From positions 434,001 to 498,000 of the forward strand of contig NZ_JANJQP010000002.1 in the NCBI RefSeq assembly GCF_025758695.1: DNA of 64,000 nt, read 5' to 3'. The position numbers and the translations under genes are program-made. Position 1 is the first letter of the stretch. Every line of letters starts with the position of its first letter. Origin of the DNA: Oenococcus kitaharae. Its GTDB lineage: Bacteria; Bacillota; Bacilli; Lactobacillales; Lactobacillaceae. Positions 55,587 through 63,982 of this stretch are shown here, piece after piece. The notes beneath the pieces are model-generated. The model worked only from the letters and a program-made list of their open reading frames with translations. It had not been told where the DNA came from and made no database searches.

Positions 55587-56494
55587 TGCAGTCAATCAAA
55601 CACATTTTAATAGATACTGATCCTGGTGTAGATGATGCCTTGGCACTGGCACTGGCCTTTATGAACGAAGGATTAAGAATTGATTTGTTGACAACAGTTC
55701 ATGGCAATATCAGCCTGGCACAATCAACGGAAAACGCTTTGAAACTACTTAGCTTTTGGGGAAAACACATACCGGTGGCTGCTGGCGCCGCTGTTCCCTT
55801 AACCGGTAAGACTGTGACAGCTCTCTCAGTACATGGGCCAAATGGCCTCGGCGGTTTGGAATTACCCGATCCTACCTGTTCGGTTATTGAAATAGATGCC
55901 GTGACCGCCATGGATAGAGTATTAAAAAAAGCCGACCAGCCGATGACGATTGTGGCAATTGCACCTTTAACCAATATCGCGCGTCTTTTGCAGCAACATC
56001 CTGAAGATCGAGAAAAAATTTCTAATCTCGTCATCATGGGTGGTGCTTGGGGTCGCGGAAATGCCGGTGTTCTTTCTGAATTTAATATTTTTAATGATCC
56101 ACAAGCAGCTGAGATTGTCTTTAATCAAGGATTGACACTAACAGTTTTACCTTTGGAGATTGGTCGACAAGCACAAATTAAAAAAACGATACTGCCAACC
56201 ATAGCAGCTTCTGGCAGAGTTGGCCGATCAATCGCTGATATGCTTGCTGGTTATCGTAGCGGTTCTAAAGATGCTTTTAATATTTATGATGCTCTGACAA
56301 TGGCTTATTTGGCCCATCCGGAATATTTTACTCTCGTGCCGGCGTTTGTTGCCATTGAAACTTCAGGTCGATATACACGTGGTGCCAGCCTCATTGACGA
56401 TCGCGGTAAGCTCAAGCAGTCTGCCAATGCTAAAGTAGCTAAAAGCATCGATAGTGTCGCTTTTTCGCACTGGTTTGAACAACAATGGCAATAG
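55586..56494 (+). CDS. Inosine-uridine preferring nucleoside hydrolase
   Basis: 302 residues. The calcium-binding signature DTDPGVDDALALALAF is near the N-terminus, with VIMGGAWGRGNAG and EFNIFNDPQAAEIVF in the middle. Near the C-terminus AFNIYDALTMAYL has Tyr where many members have His before the catalytic-loop Asp. The enzyme splits nucleosides into base and ribose. With adenine deaminase it gives a pathway adenosine to adenine to hypoxanthine. The stop abuts the convergent Fic gene. Confidence 0.9.
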   Translation: MQSIKHILIDTDPGVDDALALALAFMNEGLRIDLLTTVHGNISLAQSTENALKLLSFWGKHIPVAAGAAVPLTGKTVTALSVHGPNGLGGLELPDPTCSVIEIDAVTAMDRVLKKADQPMTIVAIAPLTNIARLLQQHPEDREKISNLVIMGGAWGRGNAGVLSEFNIFNDPQAAEIVFNQGLTLTVLPLEIGRQAQIKKTILPTIAASGRVGRSIADMLAGYRSGSKDAFNIYDALTMAYLAHPEYFTLVPAFVAIETSGRYTRGASLIDDRGKLKQSANAKVAKSIDSVAFSHWFEQQWQ

Positions 56495-56495
56495 A

Positions 56496-57728
56496 TTAAT
56501 TCAGGTCAAACACATGCTGCATCGGATTTTTCTTGACCAGTTGGATAAGCTGCCTGTTTGTGAGGTCTTTTAAGGCAAGGCCGACAGCACGTTTTGATAA
56601 ACCAAAATTTTTTGCTTGGCTGAGAATGTCTCGATCCAGCAGGCCTTGTTCGATATCAGCCGCAAATAGGCCGGACTGCAGCAGTGTGTTCAAGACATAA
56701 TAATCCGTCGCGGCCGTCGCATGCTGCTGCCGGATTTTTTCATTTTTCAGCTGAAATGTTTGGCAGCTGGCACTTAATTCTTCAAGCAGCAGCTGCTGTT
56801 TTTCTTCAATCATCGACAACATATCCAAAACAAAGAAGCTGCCCTCGGCGTAATTCCGGTAGTCGTCTACAGCGGACAGCGCTTTTTGAAATTTTTCCTG
56901 GTCATCACTGATAGCACTGGCAAGGCTGAGGGCCGTGATAATATCAAGTTTTCTGGCGAGATAGGATGTCAGCATGTAACGGGCTGTTCGCAGGTTGCCG
57001 TCATAGAAAGGCCGGATATTAATCAAATAGGCATGTGCCAGCAAGCCTTTAATCATAAAGGGAATGTTCTTATTAGAAATAAACTGCAGCCAATGCTGCA
57101 AACGATTTTCCAAGCCGTTTTCATCAGCCGGCAGCTCATAAGCGCTGTCACGATTTTTATCCAGTACAGTCGTCTGGCCGGCACGGAAAAAGGCGCCATC
57201 CGGCAGCTGCTGAGAATCGATCAAGCCAACTAGCAGCTGATCATAGATTTTTCGGATATCAACGAGGCTTTCAATCCGCTGATAGTCTTTTCTAACAAGC
57301 CTGCGATACATACGCGCCATCGGAGCAAAGCGTACCTGCTGAAAAGATTTTGTATCAGCTTGTGCCATCGCGATGGTGATTTCGGGCTGAGAGGTTTTCA
57401 AACCAGCCAGTTGATTGGTCTTGAGCAGTTCTAAAGCCAGCTTGTTGTCGATATAAAGCTGTTGGGCCTGGGCTGGCAGCTGCGCCATCAGTGATTTGAT
57501 TTCCGCTGAGTTATATTCAATCCGTTCCGAGGAGATTGCGATTTCTCTTAAAGGAATTAGAAACATTTCTCGGCTATCTTCGGCTAAGGCGCGTCCTTTT
57601 TTCAAATATGGGAAGAGGCCAGTTTTGAAAACACCATAGTTCTGCTGACGGCGGTCGTACTCGGACTGAATTGTCTTGATATCATTATGCGCCTCGTAGG
57701 CGACTGTTTTTAATGTTTTGTAAACCAT
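56496..57728 (-). CDS. Fic-fold protein with degenerate catalytic motif
   Basis: 410 residues. An N-terminal segment has an inhibitory-helix-like motif SSERIEYN (66-73). The Fic core (about 130-300) carries IRPFYDGNLRTAR (238-250) where active enzymes have HPFxDGNGRxxR: the catalytic His is Arg239 and the second Gly is Leu246. A C-terminal winged-helix-like region (about 340-410, LSKRAVGLALKDLTNRQLI) follows. Active Fic proteins AMPylate targets; this one is probably inactive for that and may act as a regulator or binder. A hairpin covers its ribosome site. Confidence 0.8.
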   Translation of the reverse strand: MVYKTLKTVAYEAHNDIKTIQSEYDRRQQNYGVFKTGLFPYLKKGRALAEDSREMFLIPLREIAISSERIEYNSAEIKSLMAQLPAQAQQLYIDNKLALELLKTNQLAGLKTSQPEITIAMAQADTKSFQQVRFAPMARMYRRLVRKDYQRIESLVDIRKIYDQLLVGLIDSQQLPDGAFFRAGQTTVLDKNRDSAYELPADENGLENRLQHWLQFISNKNIPFMIKGLLAHAYLINIRPFYDGNLRTARYMLTSYLARKLDIITALSLASAISDDQEKFQKALSAVDDYRNYAEGSFFVLDMLSMIEEKQQLLLEELSASCQTFQLKNEKIRQQHATAATDYYVLNTLLQSGLFAADIEQGLLDRDILSQAKNFGLSKRAVGLALKDLTNRQLIQLVKKNPMQHVFDLN

Positions 57729-57733
57729 CTTGC

Positions 57734-57769
57734 TCCCTCATATTTTAACAAAATAAGCAAAATGAGGGA
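57734..57769 (-). promoter_or_regulatory. Hairpin overlapping the Fic gene ribosome binding site
   Basis: TCCCTCAT and ATGAGGGA (8-bp arms, 20-base loop) with extra TTT/AAA pairing. On the minus strand the second arm contains GAGGGA, the ribosome site 5-6 bases before the Fic ATG. Folding would block translation. Confidence 0.6.
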
Positions 57770-57865
57770 ATTTAAAAACAATAATCACGGTATTTTCGCT
57801 TACTTGGGCCAATGTACGAAAATTGTTCGTTAAAAGTCATCATACAATGAAACTAGGAGGTGACC

Positions 57866-58723
57866 ATGAATCTAACATCCACGGTAATTATCGCAAGCTA
57901 CAACGGTGAAAAATATCTCCATGCACAGCTGCAATCGATTTATGAGCAAAAGACGCCCGTCACAAAAGTGCTGATTTCTGATGATGGTTCTTCAGACAAC
58001 ACTGAAAAAGTGGCGCGGGATTTCATCTATCAGCATCATTTATCTGACAGCTGGGATTTTCAAGTAAATGCCAAACGTTTAGGCTGGCGGGAAAACTTTA
58101 TTCACATGCTGGCTCATGCGGACACAGATATCGTTTTTTATTGCGACCAAGACGATCTTTGGTATGCCAACAAGGTGTCTGAGTCGATGCAAATATTTGC
58201 CAGTCATCCGAATGCCGAACTGCTGGTATCAGACTTTGATTACTTACCGGCCAGGCAGAACCTGCTGACAATGTTTGCAATTGACGAATCAAATGATCAG
58301 AATCTGACACGCGTATCAGCTACTTTGGCGAATTTAATTACTTTAAGGCCGGGTTGTGCGATGGCTGTCAGGAAAACTATCATCCCAACCATTCTTAATA
58401 TTTTTCACGAGATACCAATTGACGGAAACGGGCTGCCGCAGACACACGACCAGCCGACATGGCTGGCGGCCTTGTTAAGACAGTCTTTGTATCATATTAA
58501 AAAAGCCTTGTTTGTTCGCCGTGCCCATGCGGATAGTGCCTGGCAACTGGAAAAACGGGCTAATAGCGGCCACTTTGCCGCTATTCCAAGCGAAAACGAC
58601 CATTTTCCGCTCTTCATCAAATCGGTCCAGGAATATCTTAATCATCATTCTTTGTCCTATCCGAAGCTTGCTAATGAATTATTAACCGAAATCGAAACTC
58701 GTTTGTTACGTTCCGAAGCTTGA
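57866..58723 (+). CDS. Glycosyltransferase family 2 (rhamnosyltransferase-like), paralogue A
   Basis: 285 residues from ATG 57866 (AGGAGG 5 bases upstream). The GT-A fold signature is STVIIASYNGEKYLHAQLQ, then LISDDGSSDNT and the metal-binding DTDIVFYCDQDDLWY. The acceptor region has NGLPQTHDQPTWLAALL. There is no membrane helix. It should transfer an activated sugar to a glycan acceptor. It is about half identical to the protein at 59019-59888, and the nearby rmlACB genes suggest dTDP-rhamnose as donor. Confidence 0.87.
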   Translation: MNLTSTVIIASYNGEKYLHAQLQSIYEQKTPVTKVLISDDGSSDNTEKVARDFIYQHHLSDSWDFQVNAKRLGWRENFIHMLAHADTDIVFYCDQDDLWYANKVSESMQIFASHPNAELLVSDFDYLPARQNLLTMFAIDESNDQNLTRVSATLANLITLRPGCAMAVRKTIIPTILNIFHEIPIDGNGLPQTHDQPTWLAALLRQSLYHIKKALFVRRAHADSAWQLEKRANSGHFAAIPSENDHFPLFIKSVQEYLNHHSLSYPKLANELLTEIETRLLRSEA

Positions 58724-59018
58724 TTTCGTTAAAAACATAAAAATTACGAAATAAAGAAAATTGTTTGATTTTAATTTCAACAAATTAATATTTTTGAAAA
58801 AATTAAAATTTCATTTTGTTCATAATGATCAAATTTTTCGTATTTCATGAAGAATCCTTTGTATACTGAAGTTGTTGTTGACAGCGGGTTTTCGGCTGTT
58901 TGCAGCAGCATTTGCCTTTGATAGATTTGAGCTGTTGTCCTCTGAATAATCCCTCTAAAAGCTGACCTGTCGTTTGCCCTTTTGTCAGAAAAATTTACAA
59001 TGAGAATTGGGGGTGGTT
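58724..59018. other. AT-rich gap between the two GT2 paralogues
   Basis: 295 bases without a gene. The first 140 bases are very AT-rich with many short inverted A/T tracts; there is no GC-rich stem typical of a terminator. A possible -10 TATACT is at about 58862-58867. I saw no ORF with a ribosome site apart from the start of the next gene. Confidence 0.5.
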
Positions 59019-59888
59019 ATGAAATTAACAGCAGCATCAATCATGGCGACCTATAACGGGTCGCAATTTATCTCTGATCAATTGCAATCAATCTATGATC
59101 AAAAAATCCGGCCGGATCAGGTCATTATTCGTGATGATCGTTCCAGCGATGATACAGCTCGGATTGTTGAGCAATTTATCAGCAGCCGTCATCTCGAAAA
59201 GAGTTGGGACTTTAAAATCAATCCAATCAGAAAAGGCTGGCGTCAGAATTTTATTCAAATGATTAGCCAGGCCAAAACGGACGTGATTTTTTATACTGAC
59301 CAGGATGACCTATGGCATGAGGATAAAGTTTCAGATTACCTAAATTGCTTTAGTCAAAATAACGGCATAGAGGCTTTGGTATCTGACTACAGTTTCATTC
59401 CAAAAAATCAGAATATTCTACCAATGGCGAAAATTCCTGAAAGTGGACAGGGTCCGCTTTATAAAGTGATCCCGAATTTGTTCAATCTATTAATTAGACG
59501 CGATGGGTGTACCTTGGCATTTAGAAAAACATTAATCCCGTTTTTAAAGGAAGTTTTCCAAAAAGTATCGACCGATTCCAATGGTTTGCCGCAATCGCAT
59601 GACCAGGCCACTTGGCTGTCGGCACTTTTGCGGGGCTCTTTGTATCACCTGCACAAGCCCTTGTTATATCGGCGTGCGCACCAGGACAGCACTTGGCAAA
59701 GGGAGATGAAAAGTCATCCCAGCCACTTTATCGAAGATGTTGATGAGAACCCGAATTTCCTGGCTTACTTGAAAATGATTCGGCAGGTTTTGATGGGGGA
59801 TCATCTCTGCACAACATTTGCAAATATTCAATTAGAAAGAGAGATTCAGCATAAAATTGCCGATTTCTCCAAACTGGCGGTCTCATAA
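59019..59888 (+). CDS. Glycosyltransferase family 2 (rhamnosyltransferase-like), paralogue B
   Basis: 289 residues from ATG 59019 (GGGGGTGG just upstream). GT-A motifs: ASIMATYNGSQFISDQLQS, VIIRDDRSSDDT and DVIFYTDQDDLWHED, with the same NGLPQSHDQATWLSALL region as paralogue A. The two genes arose by duplication and have diverged across their length. It is followed after 27 bases by rmlA on the same strand, with a ribosome site GAAAGGAG, so it is probably part of that operon. Confidence 0.88.
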   Translation: MKLTAASIMATYNGSQFISDQLQSIYDQKIRPDQVIIRDDRSSDDTARIVEQFISSRHLEKSWDFKINPIRKGWRQNFIQMISQAKTDVIFYTDQDDLWHEDKVSDYLNCFSQNNGIEALVSDYSFIPKNQNILPMAKIPESGQGPLYKVIPNLFNLLIRRDGCTLAFRKTLIPFLKEVFQKVSTDSNGLPQSHDQATWLSALLRGSLYHLHKPLLYRRAHQDSTWQREMKSHPSHFIEDVDENPNFLAYLKMIRQVLMGDHLCTTFANIQLEREIQHKIADFSKLAVS

Positions 59889-59915
59889 AAAGACGACAGT
59901 TTTGAAAGGAGCCTC

Positions 59916-60791
59916 ATGAAAGGCATTATTTTAGCTGGCGGTTCGGGCACGCGTCTGTATCCGATAACAAAAGCCACGAGTAAACAGCTGGTTCCAATTT
60001 ATGACAAACCAATGATCTATTATCCGATGTCCGTACTCATGCTGGCCGGAATTAAAGATATTCTTCTGATTACTACTGAGGAATTTCTGCCTCAGTTCCA
60101 AGAATTGTTCGCTGATGGTTCTCAAATCGGCTTACATATTGAGTACAAGATTCAACCAGAACCCAAGGGGCTGGCTGAAGCTTTTATTCTTGGTGAAGAT
60201 TTCATTGGTCAAGACAGTGTTGCTTTGATTTTGGGCGACAATATCTATTACGGCGCTGGTTTATCAGCCTTACTGCAGGCAGCCGAAGCCAAAGAGACAG
60301 GCGCGACGATCTTCGGCTATCAAGTCAAAGACCCGGAGCGTTTTGGCGTGGTTGAATTTGATAAACAGGGACATGCCTTGTCAATTGTTGAAAAACCTGA
60401 ACAGCCAAAATCGAATTATGCGGTTACCGGCTTGTATTTTTACGATAATGACGTCGTCGATATTGCTAAACAAGTCCAGCCTTCAGCACGCGGCGAGATT
60501 GAAATTTCCGATATTAATGCCGAATATCTGCGGCGCGGCGACCTGGACGTGAAAGTCATGGGACGTGGTTTTGCTTGGTTGGATACAGGCACGCATGATT
60601 CGCTTTTGGATGCATCGAATTTTATCGCGACAATTGAAAAACAGCAGAATCTGCAAGTGGCAGCCTTAGAGGAAATCGCTTATCGCATGGGTTATATTTC
60701 CGTTGATCAGCTGATTGCTTTGGCTCAGCCTTTAAAAAAGAATGATTATGGTCAATATTTATTGAGAATTGCCGGACAGGAGAAGAATTAA
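59916..60791 (+). CDS. rmlA: Glucose-1-phosphate thymidylyltransferase
   Basis: 291 residues, full length. The nucleotide-binding signature [20 protein letters not shown], then [15 protein letters not shown], the metal site LGDNIYYG and [16 protein letters not shown] are all typical. It makes dTDP-glucose from glucose-1-phosphate and dTTP, the first step of dTDP-L-rhamnose synthesis. It is the first of three consecutive rml genes in the order A, C, B. Confidence 0.95.
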   Translation: MKGIILAGGSGTRLYPITKATSKQLVPIYDKPMIYYPMSVLMLAGIKDILLITTEEFLPQFQELFADGSQIGLHIEYKIQPEPKGLAEAFILGEDFIGQDSVALILGDNIYYGAGLSALLQAAEAKETGATIFGYQVKDPERFGVVEFDKQGHALSIVEKPEQPKSNYAVTGLYFYDNDVVDIAKQVQPSARGEIEISDINAEYLRRGDLDVKVMGRGFAWLDTGTHDSLLDASNFIATIEKQQNLQVAALEEIAYRMGYISVDQLIALAQPLKKNDYGQYLLRIAGQEKN

Positions 60792-61361
60792 ATGGTGAAA
60801 TTGATTGATACACAGCTTCAAGACGTCAAGCTGATTGAAACAGACGTTTTTGGTGACAGCCGCGGCTTTTTTACCGAGACTTGGACAAAAGAAAAATTTG
60901 AAAAACTCGGCCTGAAATTTGACTTTACGCAGGATAACCAATCCTTATCGGCTGAAGCCGGCGTTTTACGTGGTATGCACTATCAGATGGCGCCTTACAC
61001 ACAGACGAAAATCGTGCGTGTTGTGACTGGTGTCGTCTGGGACTGTTTAGTCGACATGCGTAAAGGCAGCCCGACTTATAGCAAATGGGAAGGCTACATT
61101 CTTTCTGAATATAATCACCGTCAGCTGCTCGTGCCAAAAGGTTTTGCTCATGGCTTTGTTACTTTGACGCCGAATGTCAATTTCGTCTATAAAGTTGATG
61201 GTTATTATGCGCCGCAAGCAGATCGCGGGATCGCTTTTAATGATCCGCAGATCGGTATTCAGTGGCCGACTGATGTTTCCCATGCGATTCTCTCAGAAAA
61301 GGATCAGCATCATCCGCTTTTCAAGGATGCGGAAAATAATTTTGTCTACGGAGAGATATAA
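60792..61361 (+). CDS. rmlC: dTDP-4-dehydrorhamnose 3,5-epimerase
   Basis: 189 residues, a cupin fold with the catalytic histidine in LRGMHYQ and the loop VVTGVVWDCLVDMRKGSPTY; LLVPKGFAHGFVTL is the other family marker. It epimerises dTDP-4-keto-6-deoxyglucose. It starts directly after the rmlA stop codon (TAAATGG) and precedes rmlB by 2 bases. Confidence 0.95.
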   Translation: MVKLIDTQLQDVKLIETDVFGDSRGFFTETWTKEKFEKLGLKFDFTQDNQSLSAEAGVLRGMHYQMAPYTQTKIVRVVTGVVWDCLVDMRKGSPTYSKWEGYILSEYNHRQLLVPKGFAHGFVTLTPNVNFVYKVDGYYAPQADRGIAFNDPQIGIQWPTDVSHAILSEKDQHHPLFKDAENNFVYGEI

Positions 61362-61363
61362 AC

Positions 61364-62353
61364 ATGGCTATGAATATTCTTGTCACAGGCGGTGCCGGTT
61401 TTATCGGATCAAATTTCATTCATTACATGCTGCACAAGTATCCTGATTATAATTTGATTGATCTGGATCTGCTGACTTACGCTGGCAATCTGCATAATTT
61501 TGACGATATTAAAGATAATCCGCATCATATTTTTGTGCATGGCAACATTCGCAATGCAGAACTGGTTGACTATTTATTCAAGACTTATGATTTTGACGCA
61601 GTCGTGAATTTCGCCGCTGAGTCGCATGTCGACCGCTCGATTCTGCATCCGGAATTGTTTGTCCAGACCAATGTCGAGGGCACTGTCAATCTACTGCAGA
61701 CAGCCAAAAAATACGGCATTAAAAAGTTTCTCCAGGTATCAACTGATGAAGTCTATGGCAGCTTGGGCAAAAGCGGCTATTTTAATGAAGAGACACCTCT
61801 GGCACCTAATTCGCCATACTCGGCTTCAAAAGCCGCTGCCGACTTGGAAGTACGTGCTTTCTATGAGACCTATGGCCTGAATGTCAATATCACGCGTACG
61901 TCAAACAATTACGGCCCTTATCAATTTCCTGAGAAGCTGATTCCTTTGATGGTGACTAATGGCATGACCGGCAAACAGCTGCCGATTTATGGTGATGGTG
62001 AAAACATCCGTGACTGGCTTTATGTCGAAGATCACGGCCGCGCGATCGATCTTGTGCTGCACAATGGCAAGCCGGGTGAAGTCTACAATGTTGGCGGCCA
62101 CAATGAGAAGACGAATAATCAGATCGTCCATCTGATTATTGATAATCTTGGTTTATCAGCCGACCGGATCAAGTATGTTGCTGACCGTTTGGGCCATGAC
62201 CGCCGTTACGCAATCGACCCAAGCAAGATCAAGCGCGAACTGGGTTGGGAACCGACGATTATGTTTGACGAAGGCATTGTCAAAACCATTGATTGGTATA
62301 AGACGCACGAAGAATGGTGGCAGCCTTTGAAAAGCAAGGCAGTCTTGAAATAA
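61364..62353 (+). CDS. rmlB: dTDP-glucose 4,6-dehydratase
   Basis: 329 residues. NAD-binding MNILVTGGAGFIGSNF, the motif AAESHVDRSI, the catalytic STDEVYGSL and the Tyr-x3-Lys pair in YSASKAAAD are all present. It converts dTDP-glucose to dTDP-4-keto-6-deoxyglucose. It is the last gene before a terminator. The final enzyme of the pathway, rmlD, is not found in the rest of the window, so it must be elsewhere or lie past the end. Confidence 0.96.
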   Translation: MAMNILVTGGAGFIGSNFIHYMLHKYPDYNLIDLDLLTYAGNLHNFDDIKDNPHHIFVHGNIRNAELVDYLFKTYDFDAVVNFAAESHVDRSILHPELFVQTNVEGTVNLLQTAKKYGIKKFLQVSTDEVYGSLGKSGYFNEETPLAPNSPYSASKAAADLEVRAFYETYGLNVNITRTSNNYGPYQFPEKLIPLMVTNGMTGKQLPIYGDGENIRDWLYVEDHGRAIDLVLHNGKPGEVYNVGGHNEKTNNQIVHLIIDNLGLSADRIKYVADRLGHDRRYAIDPSKIKRELGWEPTIMFDEGIVKTIDWYKTHEEWWQPLKSKAVLK

Positions 62354-62360
62354 TTTGTTT

Positions 62361-62386
62361 AAAAAGCCCGATATTTGGGCTTTTTT
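62361..62386 (+). terminator. Terminator after rmlB
   Basis: AAAAAGCCC-GATATT-TGGGCTTTTTT, 8 bases after the rmlB stop. Confidence 0.9.
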
Positions 62387-62520
62387 ATGACTTTATGGGC
62401 AAATGTTCGCGTGTGATGAATAGACTTTTTGGGAACTTTGTTAAATATGAAAAAATATCCCTTAGTCTTTGGAGCGTGGTCATTTTAAAATATCCCAAGC
62501 GAGTCTATAGCTTTTTTTAT

Positions 62521-62549
62521 TTGGCAGCAGCGGTTTTTTATTTTACGAT
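62521..62549 (+). promoter_or_regulatory. Promoter of the DUF2075 gene, possibly leaderless
   Basis: TTGGCA (62521-62526), 17 bases, TACGAT (62544-62549). The ATG at 62557 lies 7 bases past the -10, where transcription should start. Confidence 0.6.
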
Positions 62550-62556
62550 AAGAAAC

Positions 62557-63786
62557 ATGGATTTGATTAATCGTTCCGAAGAAAAACTAGCGCCCACAGT
62601 GAAATTGACGGATAAACAAGCAAAGTTGATTGAACAAATAATAAGTTTTATTCGCAGACATGAGAAACATGATTTTCCGGCTGTTTTTGTCTTATCTGGG
62701 GATGCTGGCAGCGGGAAAAGCGTTGTCTTAAGCCATTTGTTTTTCCGCTTGCAGCAGGCAGCTCGAGAAAAATTCGGATCATTAGCTGGAAGCAGGAATT
62801 ACTTTCTTGTCAATCATCCGGAATTACTGAAAGTGTATCGTAATATTGCTGGCCATTACCCGCAGTTACTGAAAAAGGATTTTCAACGTCCCACAACTTT
62901 TATTAATCGCTTGTCCAAAGAGGGTCGGACTGCCGATGCTGTCATTATCGATGAGGCGCATCTTCTGTTATCGCGATCCGATCCTTACAACAATTTTACC
63001 GCCGACAATCAGCTTGCCGAAATTTTGAAATTGGCCAAAGTCATTGTATTGGTTTTTGATAGTCGGCAAGTGATTAAGACGAAAGATTATTGGACAGAGC
63101 GGCGTTTGCTAGACGTGATTTCTGCCTATCCTAAACAAGTCGTGCATTTAAAAGAACAGTTTCGCATGCAGGCTGGATCGGATCTGCTTGATTGGATTAA
63201 CAGTTTCACAAAAGATCGCCGGCTGTTACCGATACAAGCAGACTTTCGGCAAGGATTTGATTTTCGCATTTTCGCCGATGCGGAACAAATGCGTGAGATG
63301 ATTGTTGCCAAAAACCAGTTGGTCGGGCTTTCCCGTATTGTATCGACGACGGGCTATGCATCGCTTTTAGATGGGGAAAAGCACTATATTCAGGAAGGTG
63401 ATTTTTGTATGCCTTGGGATCAATATAATTATCAATCAATTCCTTGGGCTGAGATTCCGGAAACGGTTAACGAAGTTGGCTCCGTTTATACTTGCCAAGG
63501 TTTTGATTTAAATTACGTTGGTTTGATTTTAGGGCCCCCGATTTATTTACAGGGGCAGAATCACATCGCAGTTGACCTAACAAAGGTCACAAGCAAAGAA
63601 GCTTTTCAGCAACGCAAAGATTTGGTTGATCAGCAGGCCTTTCAAAGGGTAAAAGAGAGCCTTGTGTTAAATACAGTCAATATTTTAATGAAACGCGGCA
63701 TTAAAGGATTATATATTTTCGCACATGATCAGACTTTACGGCAGCGCTTGATTGCCGATTATGATCGAAGTGTGGCTGACGTATGA
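62557..63786 (+). CDS. DUF2075-type P-loop ATPase (helicase-like)
   Basis: 409 residues from ATG 62557. The same frame is open back to 62314, but that would run through the rmlB terminator and overlap rmlB, so it is rejected. Walker A is SGDAGSGKSVVLSH (about 45-58), Walker B AVIIDEAHLLLSR (about 130), and helicase-like motifs follow (LVFDSRQVIK, LKEQFRMQAG, VYTCQGFDLNYVGL). Such proteins resemble superfamily 1 helicases and are found near defence or DNA repair genes. The cellular role is unknown. No ribosome site is visible. Confidence 0.82.
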   Translation: MDLINRSEEKLAPTVKLTDKQAKLIEQIISFIRRHEKHDFPAVFVLSGDAGSGKSVVLSHLFFRLQQAAREKFGSLAGSRNYFLVNHPELLKVYRNIAGHYPQLLKKDFQRPTTFINRLSKEGRTADAVIIDEAHLLLSRSDPYNNFTADNQLAEILKLAKVIVLVFDSRQVIKTKDYWTERRLLDVISAYPKQVVHLKEQFRMQAGSDLLDWINSFTKDRRLLPIQADFRQGFDFRIFADAEQMREMIVAKNQLVGLSRIVSTTGYASLLDGEKHYIQEGDFCMPWDQYNYQSIPWAEIPETVNEVGSVYTCQGFDLNYVGLILGPPIYLQGQNHIAVDLTKVTSKEAFQQRKDLVDQQAFQRVKESLVLNTVNILMKRGIKGLYIFAHDQTLRQRLIADYDRSVADV

Positions 63787-63982
63787 AAAACAACTTCTGC
63801 GAGCTGCTTTAGTTTGCTGTTTTTATGCTAGATTGCATCTTTGTCAGTTGCGATCCGCAGTTAGCTCTGACAAGCGGTCTAAAACGATCTTTTCAACTTT
63901 TGAGTTCTGTTTATCGATTGATCAATCGTGAGTTTTTGCTGGAAAAAACCGCAATGACGGCTTTTTTTACTATGATGGGATT
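63787..63982. other. Gap after the DUF2075 gene
   Basis: 196 bases without a clear gene. It contains an imperfect terminator-like stem AAAACCG-CAATGA-CGGCTTTTTTT (about 63944-63968) and a palindrome TCGATTGATCAATCG (about 63914-63928). Confidence 0.5.

Noticed and set aside
58724-59018. AT-rich gap as a replication origin or mobile element scar
   Set aside because: No DnaA-box cluster, terminal inverted repeats or target duplications were visible.
62314-62556. Longer start for the DUF2075 protein
   Set aside because: The added 81 codons run through the rmlB end and the rmlB terminator, lack family similarity and have no ribosome site.
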